NCBI GenBank assembly: GCA_029204225.1
Contig: MU831551.1
Location: 64,001-128,000 of the forward strand
Length of the DNA: 64,000 nucleotides
From: Diphasiastrum complanatum
Taxonomy: Eukaryota > Streptophyta > Lycopodiopsida > Lycopodiales > Lycopodiaceae
Direction: 5' to 3'
The notes beneath the pieces were generated by a model. The model was not told the origin of the DNA. It saw nothing but the letters and a program-made list of their open reading frames with translations, and did no database searches. The stretch's first letter is position 1, and the number at the start of each line of letters is the position of its first letter. Shown here in pieces: positions 12,100 to 24,215 of this stretch. The position numbers were made by a program, and so were the translations under genes.

Positions 12100-12370
12100 G
12101 GGAAAATTTTTTTCCTGGTGTGGCATTCAATCCCAATTTGCCACTAAAGTCGTATAGTATTAGATAATAATTGCCAAAAATTTTCAGTTATTACACAGTG
12201 AGAATACTTGACAGATCATGGAAGGCAAAGTTTGTTACATGGACTACCACTAGGTGGTAGAAGACATGCATTCAATGTTATTATCACATCTTATAAATAG
12301 GAGTGTTTTATACATATACCATTAGAATCATAAACGTTACTAAATTGCAAGCAAAGTCTAATAAAAATTA
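12100..12370 (+). repeat. 3' LTR fragment of the plus-strand copia element
   Basis: It follows the pol end after a purine-containing stretch (gaagtgggaaaa, 12094-12105). Bases 12090-12215 match the reverse complement of about 24425-24570, with the shared tggcatt..atcccaatttgccac core, so the sequence is repetitive. A TATAAATA box lies at 12292-12299. The LTR's exact ends are not defined. Confidence 0.5.
12292..12299 (+). promoter_or_regulatory. TATA box in copia LTR
   Basis: TATAAATA followed by a G-rich step, placed inside the LTR about where the U3 promoter is expected. This is inference from position and sequence only. Confidence 0.35.
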
Positions 12371-14929
12371 CTAGAACAGGCACATCTTCCATGTAGGCTC
12401 CATCTTATCTTATACAATATCAATAACATAGGAATATAAGCAAATAAAAATATATTGCCTCGTATTGTATGATTTCTAGTATAAATAAGATGGAAAATTT
12501 TGTAAATAAACTATATCAATCATTAGAGTAACAAAGATATAAGCTTCTCCTACTCGTACCAAGATAGCATGCAACAATTCAACCTTCATGCATTCCACAA
12601 TACTAGCAAAATTTACATGTCGTATTGATTTTCTAAAGTTAGTCATAAAATAAAGCATTCTGCTCAATCACCATAAAGCAACCGATTATGCACCTTCAAT
12701 TGTAATAGCAACAGAAATTAAATGAACCAATTGCTTTGTGCTCTAAATATATCAAAAAAATATATATATTGCAGCTATTCAACAGCACCTCCAACTTTGT
12801 ATGTCGAACGTTCATCCTTAAAACCTTCCACTACACCAGATTTCCAACTTAGAAGAAAATCAAATCCAACCATTTACTTCAGTCTTCTCAGCGATGCAAT
12901 TCATCGCAACCTATTTGAAAAAATTGAGATATGCATGAATGTTAATTTAAAATGAAGGCAAAAAGAAAACTAGAAGGTGTATAGAAAACATAGTATGTGA
13001 AGAACAAGGATCGTGACTGAAATGAGGAGTGTCAAGAATGCTTCACCTCAACTGCTCATTGGTTATGGCCTCTCACTTTCTAATCCCTGGTCTCAGGCAA
13101 AGATCAAATACAGTCAATCTATTATTATGTGTCTCTATTGTATGCAGCTTCTATTGAATTGCAAATGTGCTTGTAGTCTTTACAGCCTTTATCGCTACCA
13201 CGTTCTATTTAGAATATAGGTGTAATTTTCTGTTGACTAGTTGCTCTTAAGGCAACGCACGATATAAGGAGAGTCCAAGCTCTAAAGCACCTTAAATATT
13301 TTCGAAAGTTGATACCATGACATCGCTTGTGCTCTCACTCTTTTTTATGGACTTTATTGTGAACAAGCACAAGATTGACACTCCCAAAAGAGTAGGCTCC
13401 TATCCAAAAGATTGACTTCCCTTTTTGCTCACATGAATACATTTGGTCCTTTTTCCGATCGTAATTCATAGTTCAGAATGAGTGTCACTTATCCTTGTTG
13501 CTCATAGACACTAGATAATCACTAGTCAAATAAATGTTGAAAGATATCTACAGCTCCAGTATTGCGTCTAGTGTCCGTAAGTAGTGAATACCATATTGCT
13601 GGGGCAAGCAATTAGGTGCTCTATAGAAAGGATCATTTCTTGAAGAAAGTTTACTTCTTTCCTCTGAGCTATGTTAGCCATCTTGATCAAACTTTGAAAC
13701 ATGCATAGTAAAGCACCATTCATGCACGGTAACACACCACATTCAATGCTTCTTTGGCAAGCACCAAAAGTACAAGAAAAGATAAATGGGGCACGGCGGG
13801 GGGGGGGGGGCGGGGGGCGGCATGTTTTCTTCTCTTCAGCTCTCTACCAAAGGACCGTTGGTGAAAGTGATGATGACTAGAGCATTCCTTGGATTGGGAC
13901 TCGCCCACCATCCCTGAACTCCATATAGGTATGTTTCTTCTCTCATTTTGGTTCAGTGAATTATCATTTATTTGATTGAATGGTATGTTGGACGATGAAT
14001 CTACTTTATGGTTCTAACGAGGTTCTAACAATATGGATGTAGGTCATTTGATTACATAGTCGTAACTGATACTCACCTTTACGACTTGTATAAGATTCAC
14101 TAGGTGATGAGGAGGCAAAATGCTAATGATTATACTTGCGTAGTTGGTTCTTACATAATGAAGATTTTTTAAGTAATATCATGAAAGAGGGAAAATTGCT
14201 ATTGATAAACATATGTATGGCTTATGTGCTTCATTGTTAGGGATCAAATTCACGCCTAAGTAACCTGTATTGGTTCTGGAAAAACACTACTGTGAACAGA
14301 TTCCTTTAAAACTATCTTACAATATGCAATGACCATCAATAGAAATAACAGAGTAACATCATCACATTGAACAATAACCAACATCACACCAACAATCATA
14401 CATAAGATGTTACACACAAATTTTACTTCACTAGTTCCTTCTTGCTACCTATAGCTCCGACATAGAAATTGTAAGGCAAATCTCTCAATTGGCTCTCACC
14501 CTTTTCATTAATTGGCTTCCATCCACACCAGGCAACCCTCCATTTCCACTGAACCATCCTACTTATACCTTATTCGACCTTCCACAACTAACTTCCGCAA
14601 AACCTACAAGCACTACAACTATTTCATTTATGATTGCCTTGCCAGTCGATTCAAACTCTGTCACACCCCATTTGGTTGTGACCCTTCGACTATTATACTA
14701 GCAAACTTCAAAAATGGCTTTTTTTCAGTCCTAATGCCCTACCATTTTCATTAAAATGCATTATTTCACCTCTTCACGTTTTGTCTTTATATGCAGCCAC
14801 TTCAACATTGACCCATCCTAATTCATTTATTCGTATGACAATATCCAAACAGCATATAAATTTCCTTTATCAAATCATACATATTATATATATATTGTGT
14901 TGCCCAGAACTGGCCAATTGTGCATGAGT
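12371..14929. other. Intergenic, no gene recognised
   Basis: AT-rich sequence without recognisable coding motifs on either strand. It contains a G-run at 13798-13820 (13 consecutive G, then C-interrupted G-runs). Short open frames such as 14489-14754 have no family resemblance. Confidence 0.5.
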
Positions 14930-15291
14930 CGGGGAACTTGTTCAACGAGATTTGTAGAAGCTGTAAATCTTTACAAATGTGCAGCTGAAAAAAAGACTAG
15001 TGGTCATGGTAAAAAAGGATTGGAGATTTCAAGGCACATATATGTTATTATGCAGTGGTGATAAATATTCAAAATTTCCTTTGGCCTTGTTGTGAATAGA
15101 TAATTTGCATGGTTCTGTGGCTGCTAAAAATGTTTTTGATTCTCATTTTCTACAGACAGTAATTGTGAGAAATGGTGAGAATTATTGAGCATGGTGATTT
15201 CATTAGGTTTAAGGAGTAATATTTAGCACTACATGACTCCTATTGTGTATGTAAGCTAAGTGATAATTAGTTTAAGAAATCCCAAATTATT

Positions 15292-15322
<31 letters not shown>
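14930..15322 (+). repeat. Shortened direct copy of the 17.34-18.59 kb module, ending in (GA)n
   Basis: 14930-15160 matches 17340-17590, including the run aggcacatatatgttattatgcagtggtga. 15160-15322 matches 18420-18586, including the GA microsatellite. The intervening 0.83 kb of the longer copy, which holds the two-exon fragment at 17852-18249, is missing here. The perfect (GA) tract is 15295-15322. Confidence 0.75.
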
Positions 15323-15514
15323 TCACATAATGATTGAAGTCAATTTTATTAATTCACATTTTAGATACCTGGCCTAAAAAAAAACCCTAACCTTAAAGAC
15401 CCTAAATCTTCAATATCTCCCCGCTCTCTCAAATCTTCTCTCCTCTCACGTTCTGCAACCTGCGCTCTCTCTCTCTCTCACTCACTCGTGTCTTCTTAGT
15501 CTCTCAATCGCATT

Positions 15515-15549
<35 letters not shown>

Positions 15550-15737
15550 GCGTTTGTAACTGGGTTATTGCTTCGGATTACTACTGCCACCTCCCTCCTC
15601 TAAAACCCTCATCAATCAATAGCTTGGCAGCATATGTTCTCGATGATCGTTCAATCCATCTCCAGAATAAAGGGCAAATTATTTAACGATTTGCAAGGAG
15701 TGTAGCAGCCGCTCCCCATCAAAGGCATCTTTGGTGC

Positions 15738-15780
<43 letters not shown>

Positions 15781-16365
15781 CATTGAGCTGGGAAAAGAAA
15801 TATGAATCAGAATAAAAGTTTGAATCATACGCTTATCTGCAAACACTATACATTAAAATGAAGAAGAGCTTGTGTTCAATTTCCTCCTATCTCATCAAAG
15901 CAACCTTTCCCAATCCACAAGAAGACACATGCTCCTCTCTCCATCTCTCGACTCCCTCTCTCAAACTCACATTCTTGTCTCTCGATCCATCGCTTGCGCG
16001 CACTCTGTGGAAAGTTCGCTTTCCAGAAGTTTCTAGTACTTTCCAGAAGTTTCTGAAAGCTCGTGTTTAGTCTCTCTAAAATGCACGTGTTTTCCCTTCA
16101 TCCTCACTTGAACTGCCTTTCAACTGCCCATTAAAATACGTGGACCAATAAAATTTTAGAAAACCCATTTTGTCTAACTCGGGTGACATTCTATCTCATA
16201 TGTTTGCTTCCACGCTAGCTCCGATTTTCATACTTCATATCACAGTTAGCTATCGTGCTGCTTCATTGTAAGTTTCAACTACAAATAAGTTTGTCTCAGG
16301 CAATCACAATCCTCTACGTCGATTTGCCGGTTAACTCTACGTGGGAGTGAAATTCACGGGTAGCT
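15323..16365. other. CT-rich stretch upstream of AP2 copy A
   Basis: It contains CT microsatellites at 15518-15546 and 15740-15780 and many short ctctct runs. It resembles a plant 5' UTR or promoter of the GAGA/CT-rich kind and lies just upstream of an ATG at 16366. The frame at 15858-16070 is serine-rich and unrecognised. No clear TATA box or transcription start can be fixed. Confidence 0.35.
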
Positions 16366-17400
16366 ATGGCAGGGAGGAGTAAGTTTAAAGGTGTTTATCA
16401 TAGAAAACGAACGAGAAGATCGGAAGCAAATATCTGGTCTGGAAAGAAAATATGTTCTGCCGGATTACATGAATTCTTTGAAAAATAATTGTTGTGAGAA
16501 ATCGATGATACTTGTAAAGCTGTTTACATGTAAAGTCTCTTAGAACGAAAGTGATCTGTGGCTATGGCCTGAGCAAATTTGATTTATTTTTTGTAAGAAC
16601 TAGCGTTTTTTATTTTCTTTACAAAGCTACTTACATATGTTTGAAATGCAACCAGTTTATATGGTTTTTCATTTTCCAATAACTGGATAAGAAAAGGCGA
16701 CAAACGTTTTGGAGCAATGGCTAACCCAGGACAGCTCTCCATTGGTATGATTTTTGTGACAATGAATTTATGGATTGATACAACCTCATTAAAAAACCAG
16801 ACCTCGAGGATGCTCGGAAGTGACTTATTCTTGACGCTAATGAGCGCCACTTTGCTGTGCAGGTGCCTATCATAATGAGATAGGAGCAGCCAGGTTTGTG
16901 TGAACTGGTGGCGGTTCATTGAGAATCCTAAATATCGTTCATAACTCCGTTGGTCTGCTAATGTGTTAGAATTATTTTGTGGCTCAGGAATTATGATAGG
17001 CCAGCAATTAAACTTGGTCACACGGAGAAACTTAACTTCCCATTAGAAGACTATGAGTCTGAAATGCCACTGGTATGGTTAGAGTACAGAGCTTTTGATC
17101 TTGTTGGTAGTAATATCGCTCTATGTCGTCTGCATTTAAAGTCAACTTTATTATATATAGTGGGTTATACGGGTAGGTCACATTATAAAGCGCATTGCTC
17201 TCCAAATGTTTGAAGAAGGGTCCTTTGATTTTAACGCGTGTTTAATCTCCCATATGTGAGAAATAAAAAGTGATAATTTATAGCACCCTGGTGTACATTG
17301 GTGACTGCAGTGGGAGAAATACGATGAAGAATACTTTTTTCAGATAGTTCGGTACATGAGTCGGAAAAACTCTTCTTTGAGTTTTGTAGAAGCTGCAATT
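16366..17400 (+). pseudogene. AP2-domain transcription factor gene fragment, copy A (plus strand)
   Basis: Three exon-like pieces rebuild most of one AP2 DNA-binding domain. Piece a starts with ATG at 16366 and reads KFKGVYHRKRT..EANIW, the YRGV...RW(E)..IW strand region. Piece b is exactly 31 bp (16863-16893) between an AG acceptor and a GT donor and reads AYHNEIGAAR. Piece c is 85 bp (16988-17072), again AG/GT-bordered, and reads YDRPAIKLGHTEKLNF then EDYESEM. Joining b to c keeps frame and gives the AARxYDRxAIK core. After a further acceptor (17309), WEKYDEEYFFQIVRYMS resembles the linker that follows the first AP2 repeat. Copy A has lost the conserved G and W (TRRSE instead of TGRWE). AP2 domains bind DNA in plant developmental regulators; this fragment lacks the rest. 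Confidence 0.7.
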
Positions 17401-17638
17401 CTTCATGAACATTCACCTGAAAAGAAGACTAGTGATCATGGTAGAAAAAGGTTGGAAATTTCAAGGCACATATATGTTATTATGCAGTGGTGACAAATTA
17501 ACAATATTTCCTTCTGCCTTGTTTCAAGTAAAAATGATAATTTGCAATGGTTCAGTGGCTTCTAAAAATGTTCTTGATTCTCATTTTCTGCTGACAACTT
17601 TTGCTTCCGAGCTCCAATCAGACTAAATCTTCAGGTCA

Positions 17639-17850
17639 GGCGAAGCGAATCGTGTTTACTAAAGGTAGTGTTGATACGTGGAGTGTTGTGCGTTTCATCT
17701 CAAGATTTATAGAAAGCAAGATGTCATTAATAGTTGCTCAAATCTAATCATGTATGTTTATTTGAGCTAAATTTCTAGTTGTTTGTTTCCAATACAAACA
17801 AATTATTTCCATCTGCCTAACAATGTGCTGAAAACTCATATGTTCTTTTA
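17639..17850 (+). other. Possible further exon fragment (AKRIVFTKGSVDT)
   Basis: A short open stretch reads AKRIVFTKGSVDTWSVVRF and is conserved in the inverted copy (37310-37225, with C for W). It lies between the AP2 fragment and the two-exon fragment. No family is recognised, and it may be coding only by chance. Confidence 0.25.
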
Positions 17851-17851
17851 G

Positions 17852-18249
17852 CAACATCCAACAAAGCAGCAATAGTACAAGAAGAATGCAAACACGCTTA
17901 TAGGGACCTATTTGGACCAGTAGATGATGTTGAGAAAGATGTTCCAATGACCAAAAAAATCAGGTTCACCTTTCTACACGAGCTTGAAAATATTCCCTTG
18001 GACGAGTTGGAGATGGTGAGAATTTTAAAAATCCCTTCTAGCCTAAAAGTATTGATGCTTAAGATATTAGCCACTTCAATCCATGCTCTTTAAACTGTAA
18101 TCATGTTTCTAGGCCATATATGTCTAGTCAACTCGCTTTATTATTATCCAAGAAGGATTGAATATGATTGCTTTCAAATGAAAATGTTGCAGGAAAAGGA
18201 AGCTGTACTTCATGCTAGTTCTCAACATCAATATCGTCTAAAGCACTAG
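17852..18249 (+). pseudogene. Unidentified two-exon gene end, copy A
   Basis: An exon of 164 bp (17852-18015) lies between a TTTTAG acceptor and a GTGAG donor and reads NKAAIVQEECKHAYRDLFGP, then KKIRFTFLHELENIPLDELEM. A second exon (18193-18249), after a TTGCAG acceptor, reads EKEAVLHASSQHQ and ends LKH-stop. An inverted copy with the same exon lengths and splice sites is at 36694-37091. The frame is open in both, with amino-acid substitutions between them. I do not recognise the protein family. It looks like the C-terminal end of a host gene caught in the repeat. Confidence 0.45.
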
Positions 18250-18546
18250 GAACTTACATTCAATAGACTATACAAAACATTACTTGTTTAAATTGAATGT
18301 ACTACATGCCTGCTTTGCAAATGTTGGATTTTTTCTAGAAGCTTGGCAAATCATACCTTGTTATCAAATGCTCATAGCTCTTCAGGTAGTTATATTTGTG
18401 TTATTTTGCTTCGATTCTAGGTAATTGTGAGAAATGGTATTGAGCATGGTGATTCCATTAGGTTCAAGGAGAAATATTTAGCACTTAGCAGACATGACTC
18501 CTATTGTGCATGTATGCTAACAAATTAGTCTAAGAAACTCCAAATT

Positions 18547-18550
<4 letters not shown>

Positions 18551-18586
<36 letters not shown>
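18551..18586. repeat. (GA)18 microsatellite
   Basis: A perfect dinucleotide run, followed by CA runs at 18635-18650 and 18692-18712. The mirror-image tracts in the inverted copy are (CT)n at 36366-36393 and (GT)n at about 36235-36303. Confidence 0.95.
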
Positions 18587-18589
<3 letters not shown>

Positions 18590-18914
18590 ACATAATTTAT
18601 TAGTTGACATTTTAGATACCTTTGATTCGGTTGATACACACACACACACATACACTAATAAATATATAAATATATATAAACACAGAAAAGTGCACACACA
18701 CACACACACACATTCAATTGTACTTCCAAGGACTGAATCTTGAAAGGAAAGAGCTAAATGCTACTTAAAAATTCCAATCCTATGTAGTGTTGTGTTTTTT
18801 TTTCTATCTTTTTGGTAGTGTCTCTCTATTTGTTGTTCTTCGTGGTGCAATTATCCTCCGAAGTGGTTCTTGAAGTTCTTGATCACCCTTCTAAGGCATC
18901 AGAGATAGAGATTT

Positions 18915-19511
18915 ATTCAAATCCATATTAGTAGACTGTTGAAATATTAAAAAATCTAGCGAAAGTTGATTGGTGGTAGTTTTTGTGTTGATGCATTAGT
19001 CATAAAAAATGTATGGCGCAAGGCTTGGCATGATCAAAGATTGAATATAAAAGAACATAAAGTTGGAGATTTGGTATTTATGATAAGATGAAGTTGTCCA
19101 CAGGGAAATTGAAGTTTACAGCATAAGTTCTTACCATGTCAGACATCTTGTTTTTAGGAGTGTTATTTTTGAAATGTTTAGATATAGAGTGCTTCAATGC
19201 TCTATTTAATGACAGTCAGTTACAAAAGCATTGGCAGCCTAAACTTATTTCTATATCATCACCATGTTTTTTTCTATCTATTTCATTCTTTACTTTGTTG
19301 TTTTCCAATAGTTAATTATCTATTTTCTCTGAAAAACGCAATAACTATACATACATATGTATGTATGTATAAAAAAAAAGCATAAAATAAAAAGTTCAAA
19401 ATAGTTACATTCTTTAAAACAATTTAAAATTAAACATGAAGAGACTAGACATTACCAGAATTGCTATTTTTTAAATAAAATAGTCAAACCAATCTTTGCA
19501 AAGTTTACCAT
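18915..19511 (+). repeat. Gypsy integrase-end module, copy 0 (plus orientation)
   Basis: The sequence recurs in inverted orientation at about 23580-24215, 25065-25700 and 35400-36045. On the plus strand, 18990-19240 reads AWHDQRL.IKEHKVGDLVFM, then KLSTGKLKFTA and LFNDSQLQKHWQP. This resembles the C-terminal tail of Ty3/gypsy integrase of the kind ARKAWHDxRL...GDLVLxY...GKLK. The palindrome tacatacatatgtatgta lies at 19350-19368. The module abuts minus-strand gypsy pol at about 19511. Confidence 0.55.
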
Positions 19512-20625
19512 TGATTCAAAATATCCCTAGAGTTTTTAATCCTCGCTCATCTTTATTGTGTTGATAGACTAGACATGCATTTATGTAATGCCTTGTGTCT
19601 CGATGCATGGTAGGCCAATAAAAGAATCTTTTCAGAGCTTCTAGAGTTGAAGGGATTCCTCTATGTCCTGCATAGGGAGGACTATGGGTTTTTTGAAGGA
19701 TCTTGGTTCTAAATGCTATAGGAATACATAGCTTATCTTCTTTGAATAAATATCCTTCTTTCAAAACATAGTCTTTATGACTTTGATTTCTTTCAGGTAT
19801 TTCAAATATATGCTGGAAGTCGGAATGACTAGCATACATACTTTTCATGGAAAGGGTATCTTCATTATATGCTAGAGAAATATGGTTGATCTTGGGGATT
19901 CTTGATAATGCATCGACGACCTTATTGTTCTTTCCTAGGTGATGAAGTAGCTGAAAATGGAAAGTACTAAAGTAGTTAGCCCATTTTAGATGTTTTTCTC
20001 GAATTAGTTGTTGGGTGAGAAAGTACCTAAGGCTTTGATGATCTGTTTTAACTAGGAAATCATTTCCTAGTAGATAGTGCTTCCATAACTTAAGGGCATG
20101 AATAATGGCCAAAAGTTCTTTTTCATAAATGTCATATTGTACTTCTGCCCCTTGAAGTCATCTGCTTTCAAAGTCTACAACATGACCTTCTTGGTTTAAG
20201 ACTGTCCCAATACAGTCTAAACTTGCATCCACTTCTACAAAGAAAGGTTTACAAAGGTCGGGAATGATAAGAACAGGTCCAGTGGTAAGTGCATGTTTCA
20301 GATTATCAAATTTTACTCTCTTCTTAGTGAGTTCATGCAGTGGTGAGGCTACATGAGCAAAATGGCATATAAACATTCTATAATAGGAACATACACCTAG
20401 GGAAGACCGAACTTCATGAATATTTCTTGGTTTAGGCCAGTCTTGTATGGCTTTAATCTTTGAAGGGTCCATTTGAATTCCTTCCTTTGAAATCATATGT
20501 CCTAGAAAGTTTATTTTTTCTAGAAAGAATTTGTTTTTCTTACCTTTTATGAGAAGTGAGTTTTCTTGTAGGGTCCTAAAGACGATATCTAGATGTCTTT
20601 TATGTTCTTCTCATGTTTAATTTCA
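19512..20625 (-). pseudogene. Ty3/gypsy pol fragment: RT end, RNase H, integrase zinc domain
   Basis: In minus-strand order, 20620-20500 is the end of RT (KKNKFFLEKINFLGHMIS). 20496-20158 has the post-RT tether and RNase H start (GIQMDPSKIKAIQDWPKP, VEVDAS). 20112-19516 has RNase H (AIIHALKLWKHYLLG, VKTDHQSL, KNNKVVDALSRI) and the integrase zinc finger (HSPPYAGHRGI...FYWPTMHRD). The zinc finger's expected CxxC is changed to CLVYQ. Frames are interrupted between 20112 and 20158. Integrase core and gag are absent. Its edges join unrelated repeat modules on both sides. Confidence 0.85.
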
Positions 20626-21474
20626 CACGTGTGGACTGTCCACTACATGTACTTGTGATCTCCTAAGGTGTGTAGATGCACCAAGATCAAGACTAGATTG
20701 AGATTCAAGATCAATCTTGAATCCTATGGCAAAAACACACTACTACATGCATTCAATCACTTCCAACTCTCACTCACACATGTGGGAAGTGTTCCAAAAG
20801 TATTCTAAGTAAAAACAAGCTGCTCTCCTCGGGTAGAGAGAGAAAAACCATCATGAGCTCTCGGGTAGAGAGAGAAAGCTAGAAATTCAATGACACTCAA
20901 AATCCACTCAATCTCAAAATCAATTAGATCCAAAAGGAGGAGTACAATGATACTAATAGATTCATGAGCTACCACTATGCTTAATTATAATTGGATCACA
21001 CTTTGCCACCTCTTAATCCTATTGGACCATTGATCCATGCACCTCTAAATTCTATTGGACTATATTCAAGCACACCTCAATTTTCTATTGGACCTCACAA
21101 GGTTCCACCTCTAAATCCTATTGGACCTCTTAAGCTTCATCAAACAAAAGCATGACACTTGTCTACACTCTAATTGGCACAAGTTTCGCTCTATTTTGGC
21201 TCAATATTGGCATTACAAGTGGAAATGGATAATTTGCCATCTATGCCAAATTTGACCCTATCAACATCCTACACCTAAATGCTTGACTATGAAATTCTAT
21301 GAGACCCCTATATCAAACATTTTGATTCACTTTACAATTCTCCACACGTGGAAACATCCTTTACACATTTGAGATTCACTTACAAACTTCTATTATAAAA
21401 AATACCAAGCTAGATTTTTGCCAATTTCTCACACTCAATTTGCACTGAATACTAAGATATCATCAAAAAATGTT
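20626..21474. other. Non-coding spacer with short tandem repeats
   Basis: No coding signal is seen. Two copies of the phrase tcgggtagagagagaaa lie near 20838 and 20862. From about 21008 to 21135 the phrase cacctctaaatcctattggac recurs about four or five times at irregular 30-40 bp spacing. This resembles LTR sequence, but its partner was not identified. Confidence 0.5.
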
Positions 21475-22705
21475 CCAGTAAACACGATTCGCTTCGCATA
21501 ACCTGAAGATCTGATTGGATCTTGGAAGCAAAAGCTGTCTACAGAAAATTAGAATCAAGAACATTTCTAGAAGCCACGGAACCATTGCAAATTATCATTT
21601 TTACCCGAAACAAGGCAGAAGGAAATTTTGATTATTTATCACCACTACATAATAACATATATGTGCCTTGAAATTTTTAACCTTTTTCTACCATCACCAC
21701 TAGTCTTCTTTTCAGGTGAATGTTCATGAAGAATTGCAGCTTCTACAAAACTCAAAAAAGACTTTTTCCAACTCATGTACCGAACTATATGAAAAAAGTC
21801 GTCTTCATCGTATTTCTCCCACTGCAGACCAGGGAACTACAAATTATCACTTTTTATTTCTCACATATGGGAGATTAAACACGCGTTAAAATCAAATGAC
21901 CCTTCTTCAAACATTTGGAGAGCAATGCGCTTTATAATGTGACCTAGCTGTATAACCCACTATATATAGTAAAGTTGTCTTTAAATGCAGACGACACTCT
22001 GAACTCTAACCGTACCAGTGGCATTTCAGACTCATAGTCTTCTAATGGGAAGTTAAGTTTCTCGGTGTGACCAAGTTTAATTGCTGCCCTATCATAATCC
22101 CTAAGCCACAAAATAATTCTAACACATTAGCAGACCAACGGAGTTATGAACGATATTTAGGATGGTAATTTCATAAACCAAAAACTCATTGAGAATCAGT
22201 TAACTGCCACCAGTTCACACACACCTGGCTGTTGCTATCTCATTGTGATAGGCACCTGCAAAGCAAAGTGGCGCTCAGTAGCGTGAACAATAAGTCATTT
22301 CCGAGCATCCTTGAGGTCTTGTTTTTTAATGAGATTGTATCAATCCATAAATTCATTGTCACAAAAATCGTACCAATGGAGAGCTGTCCTGGGTTAACCA
22401 TTGCTCCAAAACGTTTGTCGCCTTTTCTTCTCCTGTTATTGGAAAATCAAAAACCATATAAACTGGTTGCATTTCAAACATATGTAAGTAGCTTTGTAAA
22501 GAAAATAAAAAACGCTAGATCTTACGAAAAATAAATCAAATTTGCACAGGCCATAGCTACAGATCACTTTCGTTCTAAGAGACTTCATCGATTTCTCACA
22601 ATAATTATTTTTCAAAGAATTCATGTAATCCGGCGGAACATATTTTCTTTCCATACCAGATATTTGCTTCCCATCTTCCCGTTCGTTTTCTGTGATAAAC
22701 ACCAG
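21475..22705 (-). pseudogene. AP2-domain transcription factor gene fragment, copy B (minus strand)
   Basis: On the minus strand, piece a (about 22703-22610) reads GVYHRKRTGRWEANIW, piece b is 31 bp (22255-22225, AYHNEIATAR) and piece c is 85 bp (22100-22016, DYDRAAIKLGHTEKLNF). All splice borders are AG/GT. The linker-like WEKYDEDDFFHIVRYMS follows near 21830-21780. Unlike copy A, it keeps the GRWE core and AxRDYDRAAIK, so it is closer to a working AP2 domain. The second gene end (two-exon fragment) is absent here. The region is a direct repeat of 37286-38518, joined at its 5' side (higher coordinates) to the GC-rich LTR-like block. Confidence 0.7.
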
Positions 22706-23390
22706 TTCTTGGACCAAATGGTCCCGACAGCATACCACTAGCACCACGGACCAAATGGTCCCGACGGCATACCGCTTGCGTTCCGGGATACGACCCTCAG
22801 CTATGTGCCAAATTAAAAAGTTTGAAGTGGCCTTACAACTAGCACTTTTACTGAACACTGAAACCCATAAGGTAATCAAAGTCAGTTTGAGAAAAATCCC
22901 ACTTTATTGATAAATCTAACAAGGTTACATTTCAAGTGTGTGACTGAGCCTAGTCTCCGGGGCGTTGGCATGCCAAGGCGAGTGCCAGGACAACATTCCA
23001 GCCAGGGAGGTTGAGAATTCTTTGGAGCTCACGCTGAGTCGCAACCCGCACTCCCCCTATAGTATTGGTAGGATTCGCCACCTCCCGTCATACCAAGTAC
23101 TCTACCCAGGCTGGTAGAGCACATTTTCTCTCTCTAGAATTTTCTCTCTCTAAAATTTATTGATCCCTTTAATCATGCCTAGATCGTGTGAGGTGATTGC
23201 ACATCGATCTGAGCTCTCTGGACTTTGCTAGAACTGATCAAAGATTTTCAGCCATAGGAACTTGGCGCCGGTTGGATTCTGGTCAAAGTGGCGCCGGGAG
23301 CAACGCCGACGCCAGTGACGCCGGGAGCAGCAGGGGTGTTGCTGGCGCCGGGGACAATGCTGGCGCCGGAAGTAAAGCTTTTAAAGGTAA
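22706..23390 (+). repeat. LTR-like GC-rich block, copy 1
   Basis: It shares almost its whole length with 38519-39213 and 42432-43082. It starts TTCTTGGACCAAATGGTCCC, with a second accaaatggtcc about 40 bp on. It then carries cccactttattgataaa, a ctctctctag/ctctctctaa pair, and tgatccctttaatcatgcctagatcg. Near its end, TGGCGCCG (23263-23270) resembles the primer-binding site used by several plant gypsy groups (TGGCGCCGTTG...). It is followed by about eight further GCGCC/ACGCC motifs. If the PBS reading is right, 22706-23262 is an LTR. Ends and class are inferred. Confidence 0.4.
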
Positions 23391-24215
23391 CCCCCACCAA
23401 AGAACGTTCACCAAAGAACAACCCCCACATAAGGACTACAAATAATAATGCTTCACATGGTTTTAACCCTCTCTCGAGTGAATTTTGATGTTTTGTGTCT
23501 ATCAACTAGGTCGACGATGGTTCATAATGACATTGCACAGCAAACTTACGTATGATGCAAACTAACCCTCACAAAGCTCAAGTTAAGCAGATTGTACTAT
23601 TTTGAATCAATGGTAAACTTTGCAAAGATTGTTTTGACTATTTTATTTAAAAAATAGCAATTCTGGTAATTTCTAGTCTCTTCATGTTTAATTTTAAATT
23701 GTTACCTATTTTGAACTTTTCATTTTATGCTTTTTTTTATACATACATACATATGTATGTATAGTTATTGTGTTTTTCAGGAAAAATAGATAATTAATTA
23801 TTGGATAACAACAAAGTAAAGAATGAAATAGATAGAAAAAAACATGGTGTTGATTTAGAAATAAGTTTAGGCTGCCAATGCTTCTGTAACTGACTGTCAT
23901 TAAATAGAGCATTAAAGCACTCTCTATCTAAACATTTCAAAAATAACACTCCTAAAAACAAGATGTCTAACATGATAAGAACTTATTCTATAAACTTCAA
24001 TTTCCCTGTAGATAACTTCATCTTATCATAAATACCAAATCTCCAACTTTATAATCTTTTCTATTCAATCTTCGATCATGCCAAGCCTTACGCCATACAT
24101 TTTTCATGACTAACGCATCAACACAAAAACTACCACCAATCAACTTTCGCTAGATTTTTTAATATTTCAACAGTCTACTAATATGGATTTGAATAAATCT
24201 CTATCTAGATTATGG
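23391..24215 (-). repeat. Gypsy integrase-end module, copy 1
   Basis: Direct repeat of 24890-25705 and 35235-36045, and inverted relative to 18915-19511. Shared landmarks are ccaaagaacaaccccc, tcaactaggtcgacgatgg, the tacatacatatgtatgta palindrome (about 23742-23762), and the minus-strand integrase tail. The minus-strand frame is broken by stops. Confidence 0.65.

Noticed and set aside
13798-13820. G-run as possible quadruplex or regulatory site
   Set aside because: A single homopolymer with no associated promoter or gene. It is noted only as simple sequence, and the 32649-32660 run is treated the same way.
18549-18743. Arg/Glu and Thr/His repeat proteins
   Set aside because: Translations of GA and CA microsatellites only; the same applies to 57392-57637 and 55908-56180.
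23197-23505. Gly/Ala/Pro-rich frames on both strands in the GCGCC region
   Set aside because: They arise from the repeated GCGCC motifs. The frames are open on both strands and in several phases, which is a composition effect.
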